Notes: generated by a model not told the origin, from the sequence alone. Shown: positions 14,838 to 24,253, counted from the first letter of the stretch. The stretch is DNA of 37,367 nucleotides from Lachnoclostridium sp. (GCA_021770065.1 JAETRR010000039.1:1-37367); one strand, 5' to 3'. Translations and numbers: made by a program.

Positions 14838-16706
14838 CTACATCAGTCCCACATAAGCGGTAATCACACGCTTTGCAATCGTCTCTGCATCAAGACCCAC
14901 TTCCTGAAAAAGAAGGGAAACATTTCCATGCTCCACATATTCATCCGGGATAGCCGCAGAAAGCACCCGGACAGGAAGTCCTCTGTCTGCCGTATAGTCA
15001 AGTACTTTCTCACCGTATCCGCCGCTTCTTACATTTTCTTCCATGGTGACAAACAGGCGGTGGGTTTTTGCAAGCAAATCCAGACATTCTTCATCGACAG
15101 GCTTGACAAAGCGCCCGTTCACCAGAGTGCAGTTGTAGCCCGTATCTTTTAATATCTTCCTTACCTTCTCGGCAATCTTCACCATACTTCCCACGGCCAG
15201 AAGGGCGATATCGGCTTCCTCATATATAATCTCGCTCTTTCCGTACACCACAGGCTGACGGAATTCCTGCAGCCCGTCATATGCCTCCCCTCTGGGATAG
15301 CGCAAAGCCGCCGGCCCGTTAAAATCAATGGCATATTTCAGCATATCGGAAAGCTCCCATTTATTCTTCGGAGCCATAATTGTCATATTGGGAATACTGG
15401 AGAGATAGGATAAATCAAAAATCCCCTGGTGAGTCTCCCCGTCGCTTCCCACCAGCCCCGCCCGGTCAATGGCAAATACCACGGGAAGGTTCTGAATACA
15501 GACATCATGGAGAATCTGATCGTAGGCCCTCTGCAAAAAGGATGAGTATACGGCCACCACCGGCTTCAAGCCGCCTGCTGCCAGTCCGGCCGCAAAGGTC
15601 ACTGCATGCTGCTCCGCAATCCCCACATCAAAAAAGCGCTCGGGAAACATATTTTTGAACCGCTTAAGGCCTGTTCCGTCGGGCATGGCGGCCGTGATGG
15701 CAACCAGCTTTTCATCCCGATCTCCCATTTTCCGCATAACCGTGGAGAAAATATCCGTATAATTCGCTTTTGTACGCTTGCAGCTTGGAAGGCCGGTAGC
15801 TATCTCAAAAGGCTCCGCTCCGTGGAACCGGGCCGGATGGCGCTCTGCCGGGGCATAGCCCTTGCCTTTCTGGGTTTTTACATGAATCAAGACTGCATGG
15901 CGCATTCTCCTGGCATCATTGAAGGTGCGGATCATCTGTTCGATGTTATGTCCGTCCACAGGGCCTAAATAGGTGATCCCCATATTTTCAAAGAGCATTC
16001 CGGGAATTACAAGCTGTTTCAGGCCGTTCTTGGTTTTTTTCAGCTGCCGGACGAGACCCTCGCCATAGACGGGAATCCGCTCCAGGGTGTTCTGAAGCCC
16101 TTCCTTAAACCCGGTGTAGGCTTCCGCAGTCCGAAGGCCGTTCAGGTACTGGGACATGCCCCCCACATTCTCTGCAATGGACATCTGGTTGTCATTCAGT
16201 ACAATAATGAAATTGCTTTTTAACTGGGAAGCATTATTCAGCGCCTCATAAGCCATTCCCCCTGTGAGGGCTCCGTCACCGATGACGGAAATCACCGATT
16301 CGCTTCCCCCCTGAAGCTCCCTTGCCTTTACCAGGCCGATGCCCGCAGAGATGGAGGTGGAGCTGTGCCCTGTATCAAAGCAGTCGCAGTCGCTCTCCTT
16401 GCGTTTGGGGAATCCGCTCATGCCTCCGTACTTGCGCAGCTCGTCAAAACCGGCTTTGCGCCCGGTGAGCAGCTTATGGGTATAGGCCTGGTGTCCTACA
16501 TCCCATACTACCTTGTCCTCCGGAAAATTGAAGGCCAGATGCATGGCCATCGTCAGCTCCACAACCCCCAGGTTAGAGGCAAGGTGTCCGCCGCTTACAC
16601 TGATTTTTTCAATAAGAAACTCCCGGATCTCCTCTGCCAGAAGGTTCCATTCGTATTTCTCCAGTTTCTTGATATCATTTACCTGGTTAATCTTCTCTAG
16701 TGCCAT
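14838..16706 (-). CDS. dxs: 1-deoxy-D-xylulose-5-phosphate synthase
   Basis: A 622-residue thiamine-diphosphate enzyme condensing pyruvate and glyceraldehyde-3-phosphate, the entry step of the MEP isoprenoid pathway. Visible features are DVGHQAYTHKLLTGR with a catalytic His, the ThDP motif IGDGALTGGMAYEALNNA through LNDNQMSI, and the transketolase C-terminal region with RYPRGEA. Length is normal. It follows ispA directly, so the operon encodes both the first step and a later chain-elongation step of isoprenoid synthesis. Confidence 0.97.
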   Translation of the reverse strand: MALEKINQVNDIKKLEKYEWNLLAEEIREFLIEKISVSGGHLASNLGVVELTMAMHLAFNFPEDKVVWDVGHQAYTHKLLTGRKAGFDELRKYGGMSGFPKRKESDCDCFDTGHSSTSISAGIGLVKARELQGGSESVISVIGDGALTGGMAYEALNNASQLKSNFIIVLNDNQMSIAENVGGMSQYLNGLRTAEAYTGFKEGLQNTLERIPVYGEGLVRQLKKTKNGLKQLVIPGMLFENMGITYLGPVDGHNIEQMIRTFNDARRMRHAVLIHVKTQKGKGYAPAERHPARFHGAEPFEIATGLPSCKRTKANYTDIFSTVMRKMGDRDEKLVAITAAMPDGTGLKRFKNMFPERFFDVGIAEQHAVTFAAGLAAGGLKPVVAVYSSFLQRAYDQILHDVCIQNLPVVFAIDRAGLVGSDGETHQGIFDLSYLSSIPNMTIMAPKNKWELSDMLKYAIDFNGPAALRYPRGEAYDGLQEFRQPVVYGKSEIIYEEADIALLAVGSMVKIAEKVRKILKDTGYNCTLVNGRFVKPVDEECLDLLAKTHRLFVTMEENVRSGGYGEKVLDYTADRGLPVRVLSAAIPDEYVEHGNVSLLFQEVGLDAETIAKRVITAYVGLM

Positions 16707-16753
16707 AAGCCCTTTTCCTATTTTCTGTACCGCAATGTCTGTACAGTGCCCGT

Positions 16754-17638
16754 TTACTTCTCTCTGGTTATCAGCATGGTTATCAGTTCTTCCAGGAAGG
16801 GATTCTCGTGATCCAGGGAGGCCAGCGCAGCGAGGGCTCTCCTGGAAATCTCCTCCACATCCCTTTTTGCCTGCTCCAGGCCCTTCAGGGTTACATAAGT
16901 TGTTTTCTCGTTCTTTTCATCGCTGTGAATCGGCTTTCCGAGAACCTCAAGAGTACTGGTCACATCCAGAATGTCGTCCTGAATCTGAAAAGCCAGTCCC
17001 ACATCCTCTGCGGTTCTTCGAATCTTCTCTGTCTCTTCCTCCGTCGCCCCGGCCAGTACAGCGCCAATCATCATGGAGCTCTCAATCAGCGCGCTGGTTT
17101 TCAAGCGGTAGATGAAGTCCAGTTTCTCCCTGGAAACAGCCTGTCCCTCAGATTCCACATCCACGGTCTGACCGCCGATCATGCCGTAGATACCTGCCTT
17201 TTCCGCCAAAATCTGTATAGCCCCGGCAGTCCTGACGCTCAGCTCCTGCGACAAAGCTCCTGCTGCCGTCTCAAAAGCATAGTTCAGAAGCGCATCCCCG
17301 GCCAGAATGCCCAAAGCCTCCCCGTACACTGCGTGGGTAGTCTTTCTGCCCCGGCGGTATTCGTCATTGTCCATAGCCGGCAGATCATCGTGTACCAGAG
17401 AATAAGTGTGAATCATCTCAATGGCAGCCATAAAAGGCTCGACTATCTGTCCGCTGCCTCCGAACATACGGTAGGTTTCCTGCATCAGCATAGGCCGCAG
17501 GCGTTTGCCTCCCGCCGTAACACTGTAATTCATAGCCTCCAGAACCGTCTTCTGAAAGCCCGTCTCCTCTGGAAGATATTTTTTCAAAATCTCTTCTATC
17601 TCCGCCGTTCTCTTCTGAAGTTCTTCTTTAAAACTCAT
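16754..17638 (-). CDS. ispA: polyprenyl (farnesyl) diphosphate synthase
   Basis: A 294-residue all-alpha prenyltransferase. The first aspartate-rich motif is DDLPAMD and the second is DDILD (in FQIQDDILDV); both bind Mg-diphosphate. It condenses IPP with DMAPP or GPP to farnesyl diphosphate, the likely product given the small enzyme type. The start at 17638 is chosen for GGAGGG 8 bases upstream; ATG at 17656 contains that ribosome binding site. It overlaps the end of xseB by 11 bases, so the two are translationally linked. Confidence 0.95.
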   Translation of the reverse strand: MSFKEELQKRTAEIEEILKKYLPEETGFQKTVLEAMNYSVTAGGKRLRPMLMQETYRMFGGSGQIVEPFMAAIEMIHTYSLVHDDLPAMDNDEYRRGRKTTHAVYGEALGILAGDALLNYAFETAAGALSQELSVRTAGAIQILAEKAGIYGMIGGQTVDVESEGQAVSREKLDFIYRLKTSALIESSMMIGAVLAGATEEETEKIRRTAEDVGLAFQIQDDILDVTSTLEVLGKPIHSDEKNEKTTYVTLKGLEQAKRDVEEISRRALAALASLDHENPFLEELITMLITREK

Positions 17639-17846
17639 CCAGTGTTCCCTCCTCATTCAGAATCAGCATCTTTTTTTCTACCTTATCCAGCTTTTCATTG
17701 CAGTATTTTAAAAGTCTGGTCCCTTCTGCATACACCCGGAAAGATTCCTCCAGGGCCGTATCCCGGTCGGAAAGCTTCTCAAGCATAACATCCAGCTCCG
17801 CAAATGCTTCCTCTAAGGTCTTTTCCTGATTTTCTGCCTGCTCCAT
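17628..17846 (-). CDS. xseB: exodeoxyribonuclease VII small subunit
   Basis: A 72-residue helical protein with the family pattern LEEAFAELDVMLEKLSDRDTALEES and YAEGTRLLKYCNEKLDKVE. Several copies bind one XseA to form exonuclease VII, which degrades single-stranded DNA. It starts 10 bases after xseA with GAGG upstream and overlaps ispA at its 3' end. Confidence 0.93.
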   Translation of the reverse strand: MEQAENQEKTLEEAFAELDVMLEKLSDRDTALEESFRVYAEGTRLLKYCNEKLDKVEKKMLILNEEGTLDEF

Positions 17847-17856
17847 CTCATACCTC

Positions 17857-19077
17857 TCATTCTTCGCTTCGCCTCACGGCCTGCTTCTCCTTTACCACAG
17901 CCGTATACACGCCGTCCGTCACATGAATCCGCAGAGCATCGCCTGTATCTGCCTGCCGGATGCTGGTGACTGCCTTCCCGTCTGTCCCCTCTATATATGA
18001 ATACCCCTGCTGAAGCTTGAGCAGCGGGGAAAGTCCGTGAAACCGCTCAATGTACAGGGCAAGGCGGTTCTTCTGGATGCTTAATTTGTCTTTCATGGCC
18101 TGCTCCAGCTGATTCGAAAGCTCTGCCGCACGCATACGCTTTTCGTAAAGCTGCTGTCTGGGGCCTGCCATAAGGATCCGGTTCTCCAGTTCTTTCAGAC
18201 GGCTCCGGTACTGCTCCAGGCGATAACCGAAGCCCTGGTCAAGCCGCTGCCGGTAAGCCCTCAGCCGCTGCGTCAGCTCACGTATATCTGCTACGGCCAG
18301 TTCCGCTGCCGCTGAAGGCGTAGGCGCCCTCAGATCTGCCGCAAAATCTGCAATGGTAGTATCCGTCTCATGCCCTACTGCCGAGATAACCGGCGTCCGG
18401 CACTCAAAGATAGCTCTGGCCACCTTTTCTTCATTAAAGGCCCAAAGATCCTCCATGGAACCGCCGCCCCGGCCTACGATAATCACATCCACGCCCAGTT
18501 CATCCAATGCCTCAATGCCCCGTACCAGGTTCTCCGCAGCGCCCTCCCCCTGTACCAGAGAAGGATAGAGAATCAGCTGCACATACGGATTCCGCCGGGA
18601 TGCAATGTTGCGGATATCCTGAATCGCCGCACCGGTGGGAGCCGTCACAATCCCAACCCTGCGGACATAGGCGGGAATCGGCTGCTTATACTCCTCTGCA
18701 AACATCCCCATCTCTTCAAGCTCCCGTTTCAGCCTCTCAAATTCCTCATAGAGACGGCCCATTCCGTCCGGAAGAATCTCTTTTGCGTATAGCTGATAGC
18801 TCCCTGTCCGCTCATATACATTGATACTGCCCAGGACAATCACATGCTGCCCTTCCTTCATGGGAAAAGCCAGTCCCTTTCTCTGCCCGGCAAACATAAC
18901 ACAGGAGAGCGTGCCGCTTTCGTCCTTCAGCGAAAAATAAATATGGCCCGAAGTATGATATTTACAGTTGGATACCTCGCCTTTGACGTAAATGCGGCTG
19001 AGCAGAAAATCCTGGGAGAACATATTTTTGATATAGCTGTTTACCTGGGCAACCGTGTAAGCATTGATGTTCTTCAT
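17857..19077 (-). CDS. xseA: exodeoxyribonuclease VII large subunit
   Basis: A 406-residue catalytic subunit. An N-terminal OB fold (SNCKYHTSGHIYFSLKDESGTLSCVMFAG, about 35-65) is followed by the catalytic domain with GRGGGSMEDLWAFNEE and the SAVGHETDTTIADFAADLRAPTPSAAAE stretch. A coiled-coil region that holds XseB follows. Its ATG overlaps the nusB stop codon (ATGA), so it is translated as a coupled unit. Confidence 0.96.
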   Translation of the reverse strand: MKNINAYTVAQVNSYIKNMFSQDFLLSRIYVKGEVSNCKYHTSGHIYFSLKDESGTLSCVMFAGQRKGLAFPMKEGQHVIVLGSINVYERTGSYQLYAKEILPDGMGRLYEEFERLKRELEEMGMFAEEYKQPIPAYVRRVGIVTAPTGAAIQDIRNIASRRNPYVQLILYPSLVQGEGAAENLVRGIEALDELGVDVIIVGRGGGSMEDLWAFNEEKVARAIFECRTPVISAVGHETDTTIADFAADLRAPTPSAAAELAVADIRELTQRLRAYRQRLDQGFGYRLEQYRSRLKELENRILMAGPRQQLYEKRMRAAELSNQLEQAMKDKLSIQKNRLALYIERFHGLSPLLKLQQGYSYIEGTDGKAVTSIRQADTGDALRIHVTDGVYTAVVKEKQAVRRSEE

Positions 19078-19478
19078 TCCTTCTTCCCTATTTTTCCAAG
19101 AATTCCGTTGATAAAGGCAGGAGAATCATCCCCTCCGAACTTCTTGGCCAGTTCTACTGCCTCGTTAATGGCCACACCCACAGGAATATCCTCGTCAAAC
19201 TCCATCTCATAGACAGCCAGACGCAGCACGGCCAGATCCACCTTGCCCATACGTGAGATCTTCCAGCTTCTGGCCGTCTCTTCGATCCGCCTGTCAATCT
19301 CGGGAAGCCTGTCCACAATGCGGGCATACTTTTCTTCCATATAAGACTGATCTGCTTCCTCCAGTTCTTCCATGTCTGTAAAAAACAGGCGGATCTGTTC
19401 CGGCATCTCTTCCGGAGTATTGAATTCGATTCGGAACAGCAGCTCGAAAATATGCTCTCTCAATTCTCTTCGTTTCAT
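19074..19478 (-). CDS. nusB: transcription antitermination factor NusB
   Basis: A 134-residue all-helical protein (N-terminal RRELREHIFELLFRIEFN; C-terminal DIPVGVAINEAVELAKKFGGDDSPAFINGILGKI, the most conserved part). With NusE/S10 it binds boxA RNA during rRNA transcription. GGAGG upstream supports the start. It lies 226 bases downstream of asp23. That gap holds one weak hairpin (TCCGCCT/AGGCGGA, 19568-19592) and no gene. Confidence 0.94.
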   Translation of the reverse strand: MKRRELREHIFELLFRIEFNTPEEMPEQIRLFFTDMEELEEADQSYMEEKYARIVDRLPEIDRRIEETARSWKISRMGKVDLAVLRLAVYEMEFDEDIPVGVAINEAVELAKKFGGDDSPAFINGILGKIGKKE

Positions 19479-19704
19479 ACTTTTCTTTCCTCCCTCCGGC
19501 GCACCCGCTGCGCCAGGCAGGCTGCTCTGGAAATGTTATTTTTATGGGATCTCTGGCTTCCAAACTATCCGCCTTCCCCCCGGACAGGCGGAAGTCTCCG
19601 GTATGAAAGGCCAAACGAAAGGGATGTCATAAAACACCCCTTATGCCCCTTGTTTTTTTAACAGCTCAGACAACCGGGCTGCCGCTTTTATCTTCTTGTA
19701 ATTC

Positions 19705-20091
19705 TTACCTTGCTTTATCCATGTTCACGCTTGCAATGCGGATATTGACCATGGATACCTCCAGGCCGGTCATGTTCTCAATGGCTGCTTTTACTTTATC
19801 CTGCACCTTTTCGGATACTTTCATAATACTGTAGCCGTACTCGATATTCAGCGCCAGATCCACATCCACGCTCCGGTCTGTCACCAATACCTTCACGCCT
19901 TTGGACAGGTTCTTCATTCCGAGCTTGCTGATCAGTTCATTGGTGATATTGCCGGCCATGGCAGCAACGCCTTCTACTTCTGTGGCTGCAAGTCCGGCGA
20001 TAATGGCTACCACCTCGTCTGCAATCTGAACCTCTCCAATCTTCCCGTCTGCATGTATCATGTGAATCCCTCTATTTTCTTCTCTTGCCAT
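19705..20091 (-). CDS. Asp23/Gls24-family envelope stress protein
   Basis: A 128-residue Asp23/Gls24 protein (GEVQIADEVVAIIAGLAATEVEGVAAM, GMKNLSKGVKV, and VNIRIASVNM near the C terminus). In Staphylococcus, Asp23 is a membrane-tethered cytoplasmic protein linked to cell-wall stress. The gene commonly opens this operon in Clostridia. GGAGGT 7 bases upstream marks the start. No membrane anchor (AmaP) is encoded next to it. Confidence 0.93.
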   Translation of the reverse strand: MAREENRGIHMIHADGKIGEVQIADEVVAIIAGLAATEVEGVAAMAGNITNELISKLGMKNLSKGVKVLVTDRSVDVDLALNIEYGYSIMKVSEKVQDKVKAAIENMTGLEVSMVNIRIASVNMDKAR

Positions 20092-20424
20092 AGCTGCGAC
20101 CTCCGTTAAATTCTTCTATGATTCTTACCTGCCGTTCCCGGTTACCGCCCTGCCGGCACATCGGTATATAGGTAGTAATCCCCCGTTTCCTTTGATTCTA
20201 GCATACTTTGGAGAAAATGGGAACTCTTTTTTACAGACGCAAAGGATTTTCATACATTGATAAAATAAATGCCCCATTAGAATTGATGATGGAGTGGGCA
20301 TTGGTGTCGAAAAAGAATGCCTGCGTTGTTTTAACGATGACTGAATGTGGCATAAGCCAATATAGTTCCATCTATAACTATTGAAACAAATTATGTTTCC
20401 AACTCATCTTAAATATAATTCTAA
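20092..20424. other. intergenic region upstream of the asp23 operon
   Basis: About 330 bases. The right half contains an inverted repeat AATGCCC/GGGCATT (20268-20302) and a perfect Spo0A-type box TGTCGAA (20305-20311) followed by AAAA. A stop-free minus-strand stretch of about 32 codons ends at 20231 but has no start signal. No gene is supported. Confidence 0.4.
20195..20223 (-). promoter_or_regulatory. promoter of the asp23-recN operon
   Basis: Minus-strand -10 TAGAAT (20195-20200) with TGC directly before it forms an extended -10, and TTCCCA (20218-20223) lies 17 bases upstream. It is placed about 100 bases before the asp23 start. Confidence 0.5.
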
Positions 20425-21051
20425 CTAGATCCGCCCATCCCAGATCAATGTGGCCGATTCTGTAAAAGCTTCATACTCTTCATCCGGAAGCATATCTATC
20501 TCATCAAAGTCTACACGAGGGAGATAATAGATTTCTATATCTTTTTGAGGTGTATAATTCAGAGTGTCGCAGTTGTCCCCATAGATAAATCCTCCGGTTG
20601 CGCTCCCACTGTACCTCCAGTTTATGAGACCGTCAAACAATTTGTTCCACATACGTTTTACATAAGAAAAATAGACAATTCTGACGGTTTCCCCGTTTCT
20701 TTGAATGTCTCTGCCTGTACTTCTCAGTTTCACATTCGCTATTTCTTTATACGAAATCTGTACCAGATCCATTGTTTTATACTCCCCGGCTTCCACCGCC
20801 CGTACCCCATCAAAGTCCAGCTCGTCCAAAGGAGTCCATGAAGCGCTTATATACTCATTATTTACCGGTACAATTGCCGCCTCCACTGTCTCAACGGCCA
20901 TATGCTCCGGATCATATCGAAGGGGAACCTTAGTTCCTATCAGATACAGAAATACAAAATACAGGAAACAGACTGTCAAAGCGATTGTGCCTTTCCCAAT
21001 TTTTATCCCCTTTATTTTCTGAATTATATTTTTTTCTTTCCAGCCTTTCAT
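20425..21051 (-). CDS. membrane-anchored paralogue of the anti-sigma extracellular domain
   Basis: A 208-residue protein with one membrane segment (about 20-42, TIALTVCFLYFVFLYLIG) and an outside domain. That domain aligns along its length with the C-terminal domain of the anti-sigma factor encoded next to it: shared SW-PLDELDFD / ESLDNLDFE, GEYK / GDYK, VQ, GR-I-R-GE-V, YF-Y-K--WN-LF, EIYYL and LPDEEYEAF / LSDEEFDAQ patterns. The N-terminal zinc finger (HxxxCxxC) is absent, so it should not bind the sigma factor directly. It may sense the same signal or compete for it. Its RBS is weak (GAGG). It lies 94 bases downstream of the anti-sigma gene. No database family is claimed. Confidence 0.7.
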   Translation of the reverse strand: MKGWKEKNIIQKIKGIKIGKGTIALTVCFLYFVFLYLIGTKVPLRYDPEHMAVETVEAAIVPVNNEYISASWTPLDELDFDGVRAVEAGEYKTMDLVQISYKEIANVKLRSTGRDIQRNGETVRIVYFSYVKRMWNKLFDGLINWRYSGSATGGFIYGDNCDTLNYTPQKDIEIYYLPRVDFDEIDMLPDEEYEAFTESATLIWDGRI

Positions 21052-21145
21052 CTCTATCGCCTCTGCCTTTCTTTGAAACTATGCCTTACCAGACGAACAG
21101 TCCAATCTTTTTTAAATCCAGCGGTAACTTTTATTCAAAGGCTTA

Positions 21146-21931
21146 TTAAATTTCTCCGCCCCAGACGAAGATCGCCTGTTCTCTCTGTGCATCGAATTCT
21201 TCATCCGAGAGCTTATATAATTTTTCTATATTCTCAGCCTGCAGGTAATAAATCTCACATGGCCTGGGCTGGTAATCCTCTATCGGGCAGTCAGGGCCAT
21301 AGACAATCGCGGGACGGCTATAAGAATAGTAATTCTGCTCCCCATGGGGAAACAGATGGTTCCAAAGTGTCTTTGTATAGCAAAAGTAGATAACCTTCAC
21401 AGCCTCGCCGCCACGGCGTATGGTTCTTCCATACGCTTCTATATCTAAGGAATACTTTTTTTCCCGGTGTGCAAACTGCACCTGGTTGAACACTTTATAA
21501 TCTCCGGATAAAACCAGCTTAGCAGTTTCAAAATCCAGGTTATCCAGACTCTCCCAGTAACAGCTTCCGTCTCTGCTTCTCACAGCGGCTGCCTGGTATG
21601 GCTCTACTTTCATAATAGAAGAATCATAGGGAACCGAAATCCGGTAAAGCTGTGCAAAGAGTATTAGGCAAATCAAAAGAATCAGCGTGATAAATGCAGC
21701 CTGCATTCTCCCTTTGTATATTTTTGCCTTTATCTTTTTAAAAGTTTTCGCAAACTCCACGGTTTCGTATTCCGGCTTCTCATCTATGGGAAGAGGCGTG
21801 CGCATTTTTTCATAAACTGCCCGGCATTCCCGGCAGGTTTTAAGATGCTGCTCGATTTCCGCGCAGGTTTCTTTACTGTTCAGACCCTCAATATGGTTGG
21901 GTAAAAGATCCCTGACAACAAAGCACTTCAT
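21146..21931 (-). CDS. zinc-finger anti-sigma factor
   Basis: A 261-residue single-pass membrane protein. The cytoplasmic N terminus has the zinc-binding anti-sigma motif H29-x3-C33-x2-C36 (EIEQHLKTCRECRAVY). A membrane segment spans about 81-102. The outside domain (about 105-261) is of unknown fold. Proteins of this type hold an ECF sigma factor inactive at the membrane until the outside domain senses a signal. It begins at the ATGA that overlaps the sigma gene stop, giving coupled translation and matched amounts. Confidence 0.88.
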   Translation of the reverse strand: MKCFVVRDLLPNHIEGLNSKETCAEIEQHLKTCRECRAVYEKMRTPLPIDEKPEYETVEFAKTFKKIKAKIYKGRMQAAFITLILLICLILFAQLYRISVPYDSSIMKVEPYQAAAVRSRDGSCYWESLDNLDFETAKLVLSGDYKVFNQVQFAHREKKYSLDIEAYGRTIRRGGEAVKVIYFCYTKTLWNHLFPHGEQNYYSYSRPAIVYGPDCPIEDYQPRPCEIYYLQAENIEKLYKLSDEEFDAQREQAIFVWGGEI

Positions 21932-22413
21932 TTCATCTCCTCCATTTCTTCTATAATTTTTTGTTTGGCTCTGTAAAAGGTGGTACGGGCCCAGCTTTCA
22001 CTTTTTCCAAGGATCTTAGCAATTTCGGCAAATGTAAATTCTCCCGTTACCCGCAGATAAACCAGCTCCCGCATGATCTCCGGCAGTGAATGGATGGCCT
22101 TGTATAAATCCAGCTTTTCCATGTGAAGAAAGAAGGCTTCCTCTACGGATCTATGATCCGTGATTTGCTCGGTAAGCTCTGCCTGCTTCATCCGGGCATG
22201 CTTTGCCATCCACTGATACCAGAGATGCTTAGCTATCTGGCAGAGCCAGGTTAATACCTTACAATCTCCCCGGTAACCATCGATGGTGCTCATGGCACGG
22301 AAAAATGTTTCCTGTGTCAGTTCCTCGGCCAAATCAGCGCTAAGTGTCAGACTGAACAGATACCGGTAAACATCCTGCCCATACTCTCTATAAGCTTTTT
22401 CGATCTCATCCAA
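21928..22413 (-). CDS. ECF-type RNA polymerase sigma factor
   Basis: A 161-residue sigma-70-family protein with region 2 (YRYLFSLTLSADLAEELTQETFFRAM, then GDCKVLTWLCQIAKHLWYQW) and region 4 (LPEIMRELVYLRVTGEFTFAEIAKILGKSESWARTTFYRAKQKI). Regions 1 and 3 are missing, the mark of ECF sigmas. The start codon is TTG at 22413, supported by AAGGAGG 8 bases upstream. The cognate anti-sigma gene overlaps its stop. The regulon cannot be read from the sequence, but a self-directed promoter is likely, as is usual in this group. Confidence 0.92.
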   Translation of the reverse strand: MDEIEKAYREYGQDVYRYLFSLTLSADLAEELTQETFFRAMSTIDGYRGDCKVLTWLCQIAKHLWYQWMAKHARMKQAELTEQITDHRSVEEAFFLHMEKLDLYKAIHSLPEIMRELVYLRVTGEFTFAEIAKILGKSESWARTTFYRAKQKIIEEMEEMK

Positions 22414-22436
22414 GCGCCACCCCTCCTTCTTACTTA

Positions 22437-22465
22437 TATGTCCGAAAAAAAAACCGTTTGTTACA
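22437..22465 (-). promoter_or_regulatory. candidate ECF-dependent autoregulatory promoter
   Basis: Minus-strand TGTAAC (22460-22465) and CGGACATA (22437-22444) are separated by 15 bases, resembling the AAC-type -35 and CG-type -10 of ECF sigma promoters. The implied start of transcription is very close to the ribosome binding site, which weakens the call. Confidence 0.3.
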
Positions 22466-22500
22466 AAAAATAATACATTTTTTCATCCGGCAGAAAAATT

Positions 22501-22535
22501 AAGGCTGCCGGGAAAACTCATTCCCGACAGCCCTT
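22501..22535 (-). terminator. pckA terminator
   Basis: AAGGCTG-CCGGGA and TCCCG-CAGCCCTT form a stem with a short loop. On the minus strand it is followed by TTAATTTTT. It lies 32 bases after the pckA stop codon and upstream of the sigma gene. Confidence 0.75.
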
Positions 22536-22566
22536 CTAAAGCTTATCTTATAGTTGAAGTCTCTGC

Positions 22567-24171
22567 TTATAACTGAGGACCGGCGGAAACAAGTGCCTTT
22601 CCTGCCTCGTTGCCCTCATATTTCGCAAAATTCTTGATAAATCTACCGGCCAGATCCTTTGCCTTCTCCTCCCATTCGGAAGCATCGCCATAGGTATTCC
22701 GCGGATCAAGGATGTTGGTGTCTACACCCGGAAGCTCTGTGGGAACCTCAAGGTTAAAGTACGGAATCTTCTTTGTAGGAGCTTTGAGAATATCGCCGTT
22801 CAGGATTGCGTCAATGATTCCGCGGGTGTCCTTGATGGTGATACGCTTGCCGGTTCCGTTCCATCCGGTATTCACCAGATATGCCTTTGCACCGTTTGCT
22901 TCCATTCTCTTAACAAGCTCCTCGCCGTACTTGGTGGGATGCAGCTCCAGGAATGCCTGGCCGAAGCATGCGGAGAAGGTCGGTGTAGGCTCGGTAATTC
23001 CGCGCTCTGTTCCTGCAAGCTTTGCGGTAAAGCCGGACAGGAAGTAGTACTGTGTCTGCTCCGGAGTCAGAATAGATACCGGAGGAAGTACGCCGAATGC
23101 ATCTGCGGACAGGAAGATTACTTCCTTCGCTGCCGGCGCTGCGGATACGGGACGTACAATATTCTTAATGTGGTTAATCGGATAAGATACACGGGTATTC
23201 TCCGTTACGCTCTTATCGTTGAAATCAATCTTGCCTTCCGCATCCAGCGTCACGTTCTCAAGAAGTGCGTTGCGCTTGATTGCATTGTAGATATCCGGCT
23301 CGGATTCCTTGTCCAGATTGATAACCTTCGCATAGCAGCCGCCCTCGAAGTTGAATATGCCGTTGTCATCCCAGCCGTGCTCGTCATCACCGATCAGCAG
23401 ACGCTTGGGATCTGTGGAAAGGGTAGTCTTTCCGGTTCCGGAAAGTCCGAAGAAGATTGCGGTGTTCTCGCCGTTCATATCCGTGTTCGCAGAGCAGTGC
23501 ATGGAAGCGATGCCCTTAAGCGGCAGATAGTAGTTCATCATGGAGAACATACCCTTCTTCATCTCTCCGCCGTACCAGGTATTCAGGATAACCTGCTCGC
23601 GGCTTGTAATATTAAACATAGCTACGGTCTCGGAATTGAGGCCCAGCTCTTTATAATTCTCTGCTTTTGCCTTGGAAGCGTTAAATACAACAAAGTCCGG
23701 CTCAAAATTCGCCAGTTCCTCATCGGTAGGCTGAATGAACATATTCTTTACAAAGTGTGCCTGCCAGGCAACCTCCATGATAAAACGGATTGCCATACGG
23801 GTATCCTTGTTAGTTCCGCAGTAAGAATCTACCACAAAAAGTCTCTTGTTAGAAAGCTCGTTCAGGGCAATCTTCTTTACCTCTGCCCATGCTTCCTCGG
23901 TTGCCGGATGATTGTCATTCTTGTATTCTTCAGAGGTCCACCATACAGTATCCTTTGAATTGTCGTCCATGACGATGAACTTGTCTTTGGGTGAACGGCC
24001 CGTATAGATACCGGTCATTACATTCACTGCGCCAAGTTCGCTTACCTGTCCAACTTCAAAGCCTTCCAGGCCCGGCTTTGTCTCCTCTTCAAATAACATC
24101 TCATAAGAAGGGTTGTGAACAATTTCCGTAGTTCCCGTAATACCATACTTGCTCAAATTGATTTCTGCCAT
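22567..24171 (-). CDS. pckA: phosphoenolpyruvate carboxykinase (ATP)
   Basis: A 534-residue ATP-type PEPCK interconverting oxaloacetate and PEP with ATP. Hallmarks are the kinase-1a P-loop [13 protein letters not shown], the Mn/Mg-binding [11 protein letters not shown], and the substrate-binding RSPKDKFIV near residue 60. In anaerobes such enzymes often run towards oxaloacetate and conserve ATP, but direction here is inferred. AGAGGT lies upstream at slightly long spacing. It is monocistronic, between its own promoter and terminator. Together with the citrate synthase further right it suggests an incomplete citric acid pathway for precursor supply. Confidence 0.97.
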   Translation of the reverse strand: MAEINLSKYGITGTTEIVHNPSYEMLFEEETKPGLEGFEVGQVSELGAVNVMTGIYTGRSPKDKFIVMDDNSKDTVWWTSEEYKNDNHPATEEAWAEVKKIALNELSNKRLFVVDSYCGTNKDTRMAIRFIMEVAWQAHFVKNMFIQPTDEELANFEPDFVVFNASKAKAENYKELGLNSETVAMFNITSREQVILNTWYGGEMKKGMFSMMNYYLPLKGIASMHCSANTDMNGENTAIFFGLSGTGKTTLSTDPKRLLIGDDEHGWDDNGIFNFEGGCYAKVINLDKESEPDIYNAIKRNALLENVTLDAEGKIDFNDKSVTENTRVSYPINHIKNIVRPVSAAPAAKEVIFLSADAFGVLPPVSILTPEQTQYYFLSGFTAKLAGTERGITEPTPTFSACFGQAFLELHPTKYGEELVKRMEANGAKAYLVNTGWNGTGKRITIKDTRGIIDAILNGDILKAPTKKIPYFNLEVPTELPGVDTNILDPRNTYGDASEWEEKAKDLAGRFIKNFAKYEGNEAGKALVSAGPQL

Positions 24172-24253
24172 CTTACTTTAACCTCTCTTCTTCAATATTT
24201 GCCTGTGTATGCAAGCCTTTCCTGCAAAAAGGCATTGTAACGTTCACTATCAT

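Noticed and set aside
19630..19665. Possible terminator after asp23 with AAAACACCCC and CCCCTTGTTTT
   Set aside because: The inner C-rich blocks do not pair with each other; only the A/T ends are complementary.
19620..19720. Lys-rich frame overlapping the asp23 end (KNYKKIKAAARLSELLKKQG)
   Set aside because: It has no start codon or ribosome binding site in frame, and asp23 ends where its family normally ends, so a frameshifted extension is unlikely.
20231..20330. Stop-free minus-strand stretch of about 32 codons and a 32-codon plus-strand frame in the same region
   Set aside because: Neither has a ribosome binding site, and no family was recognised. Both are short enough to arise by chance.
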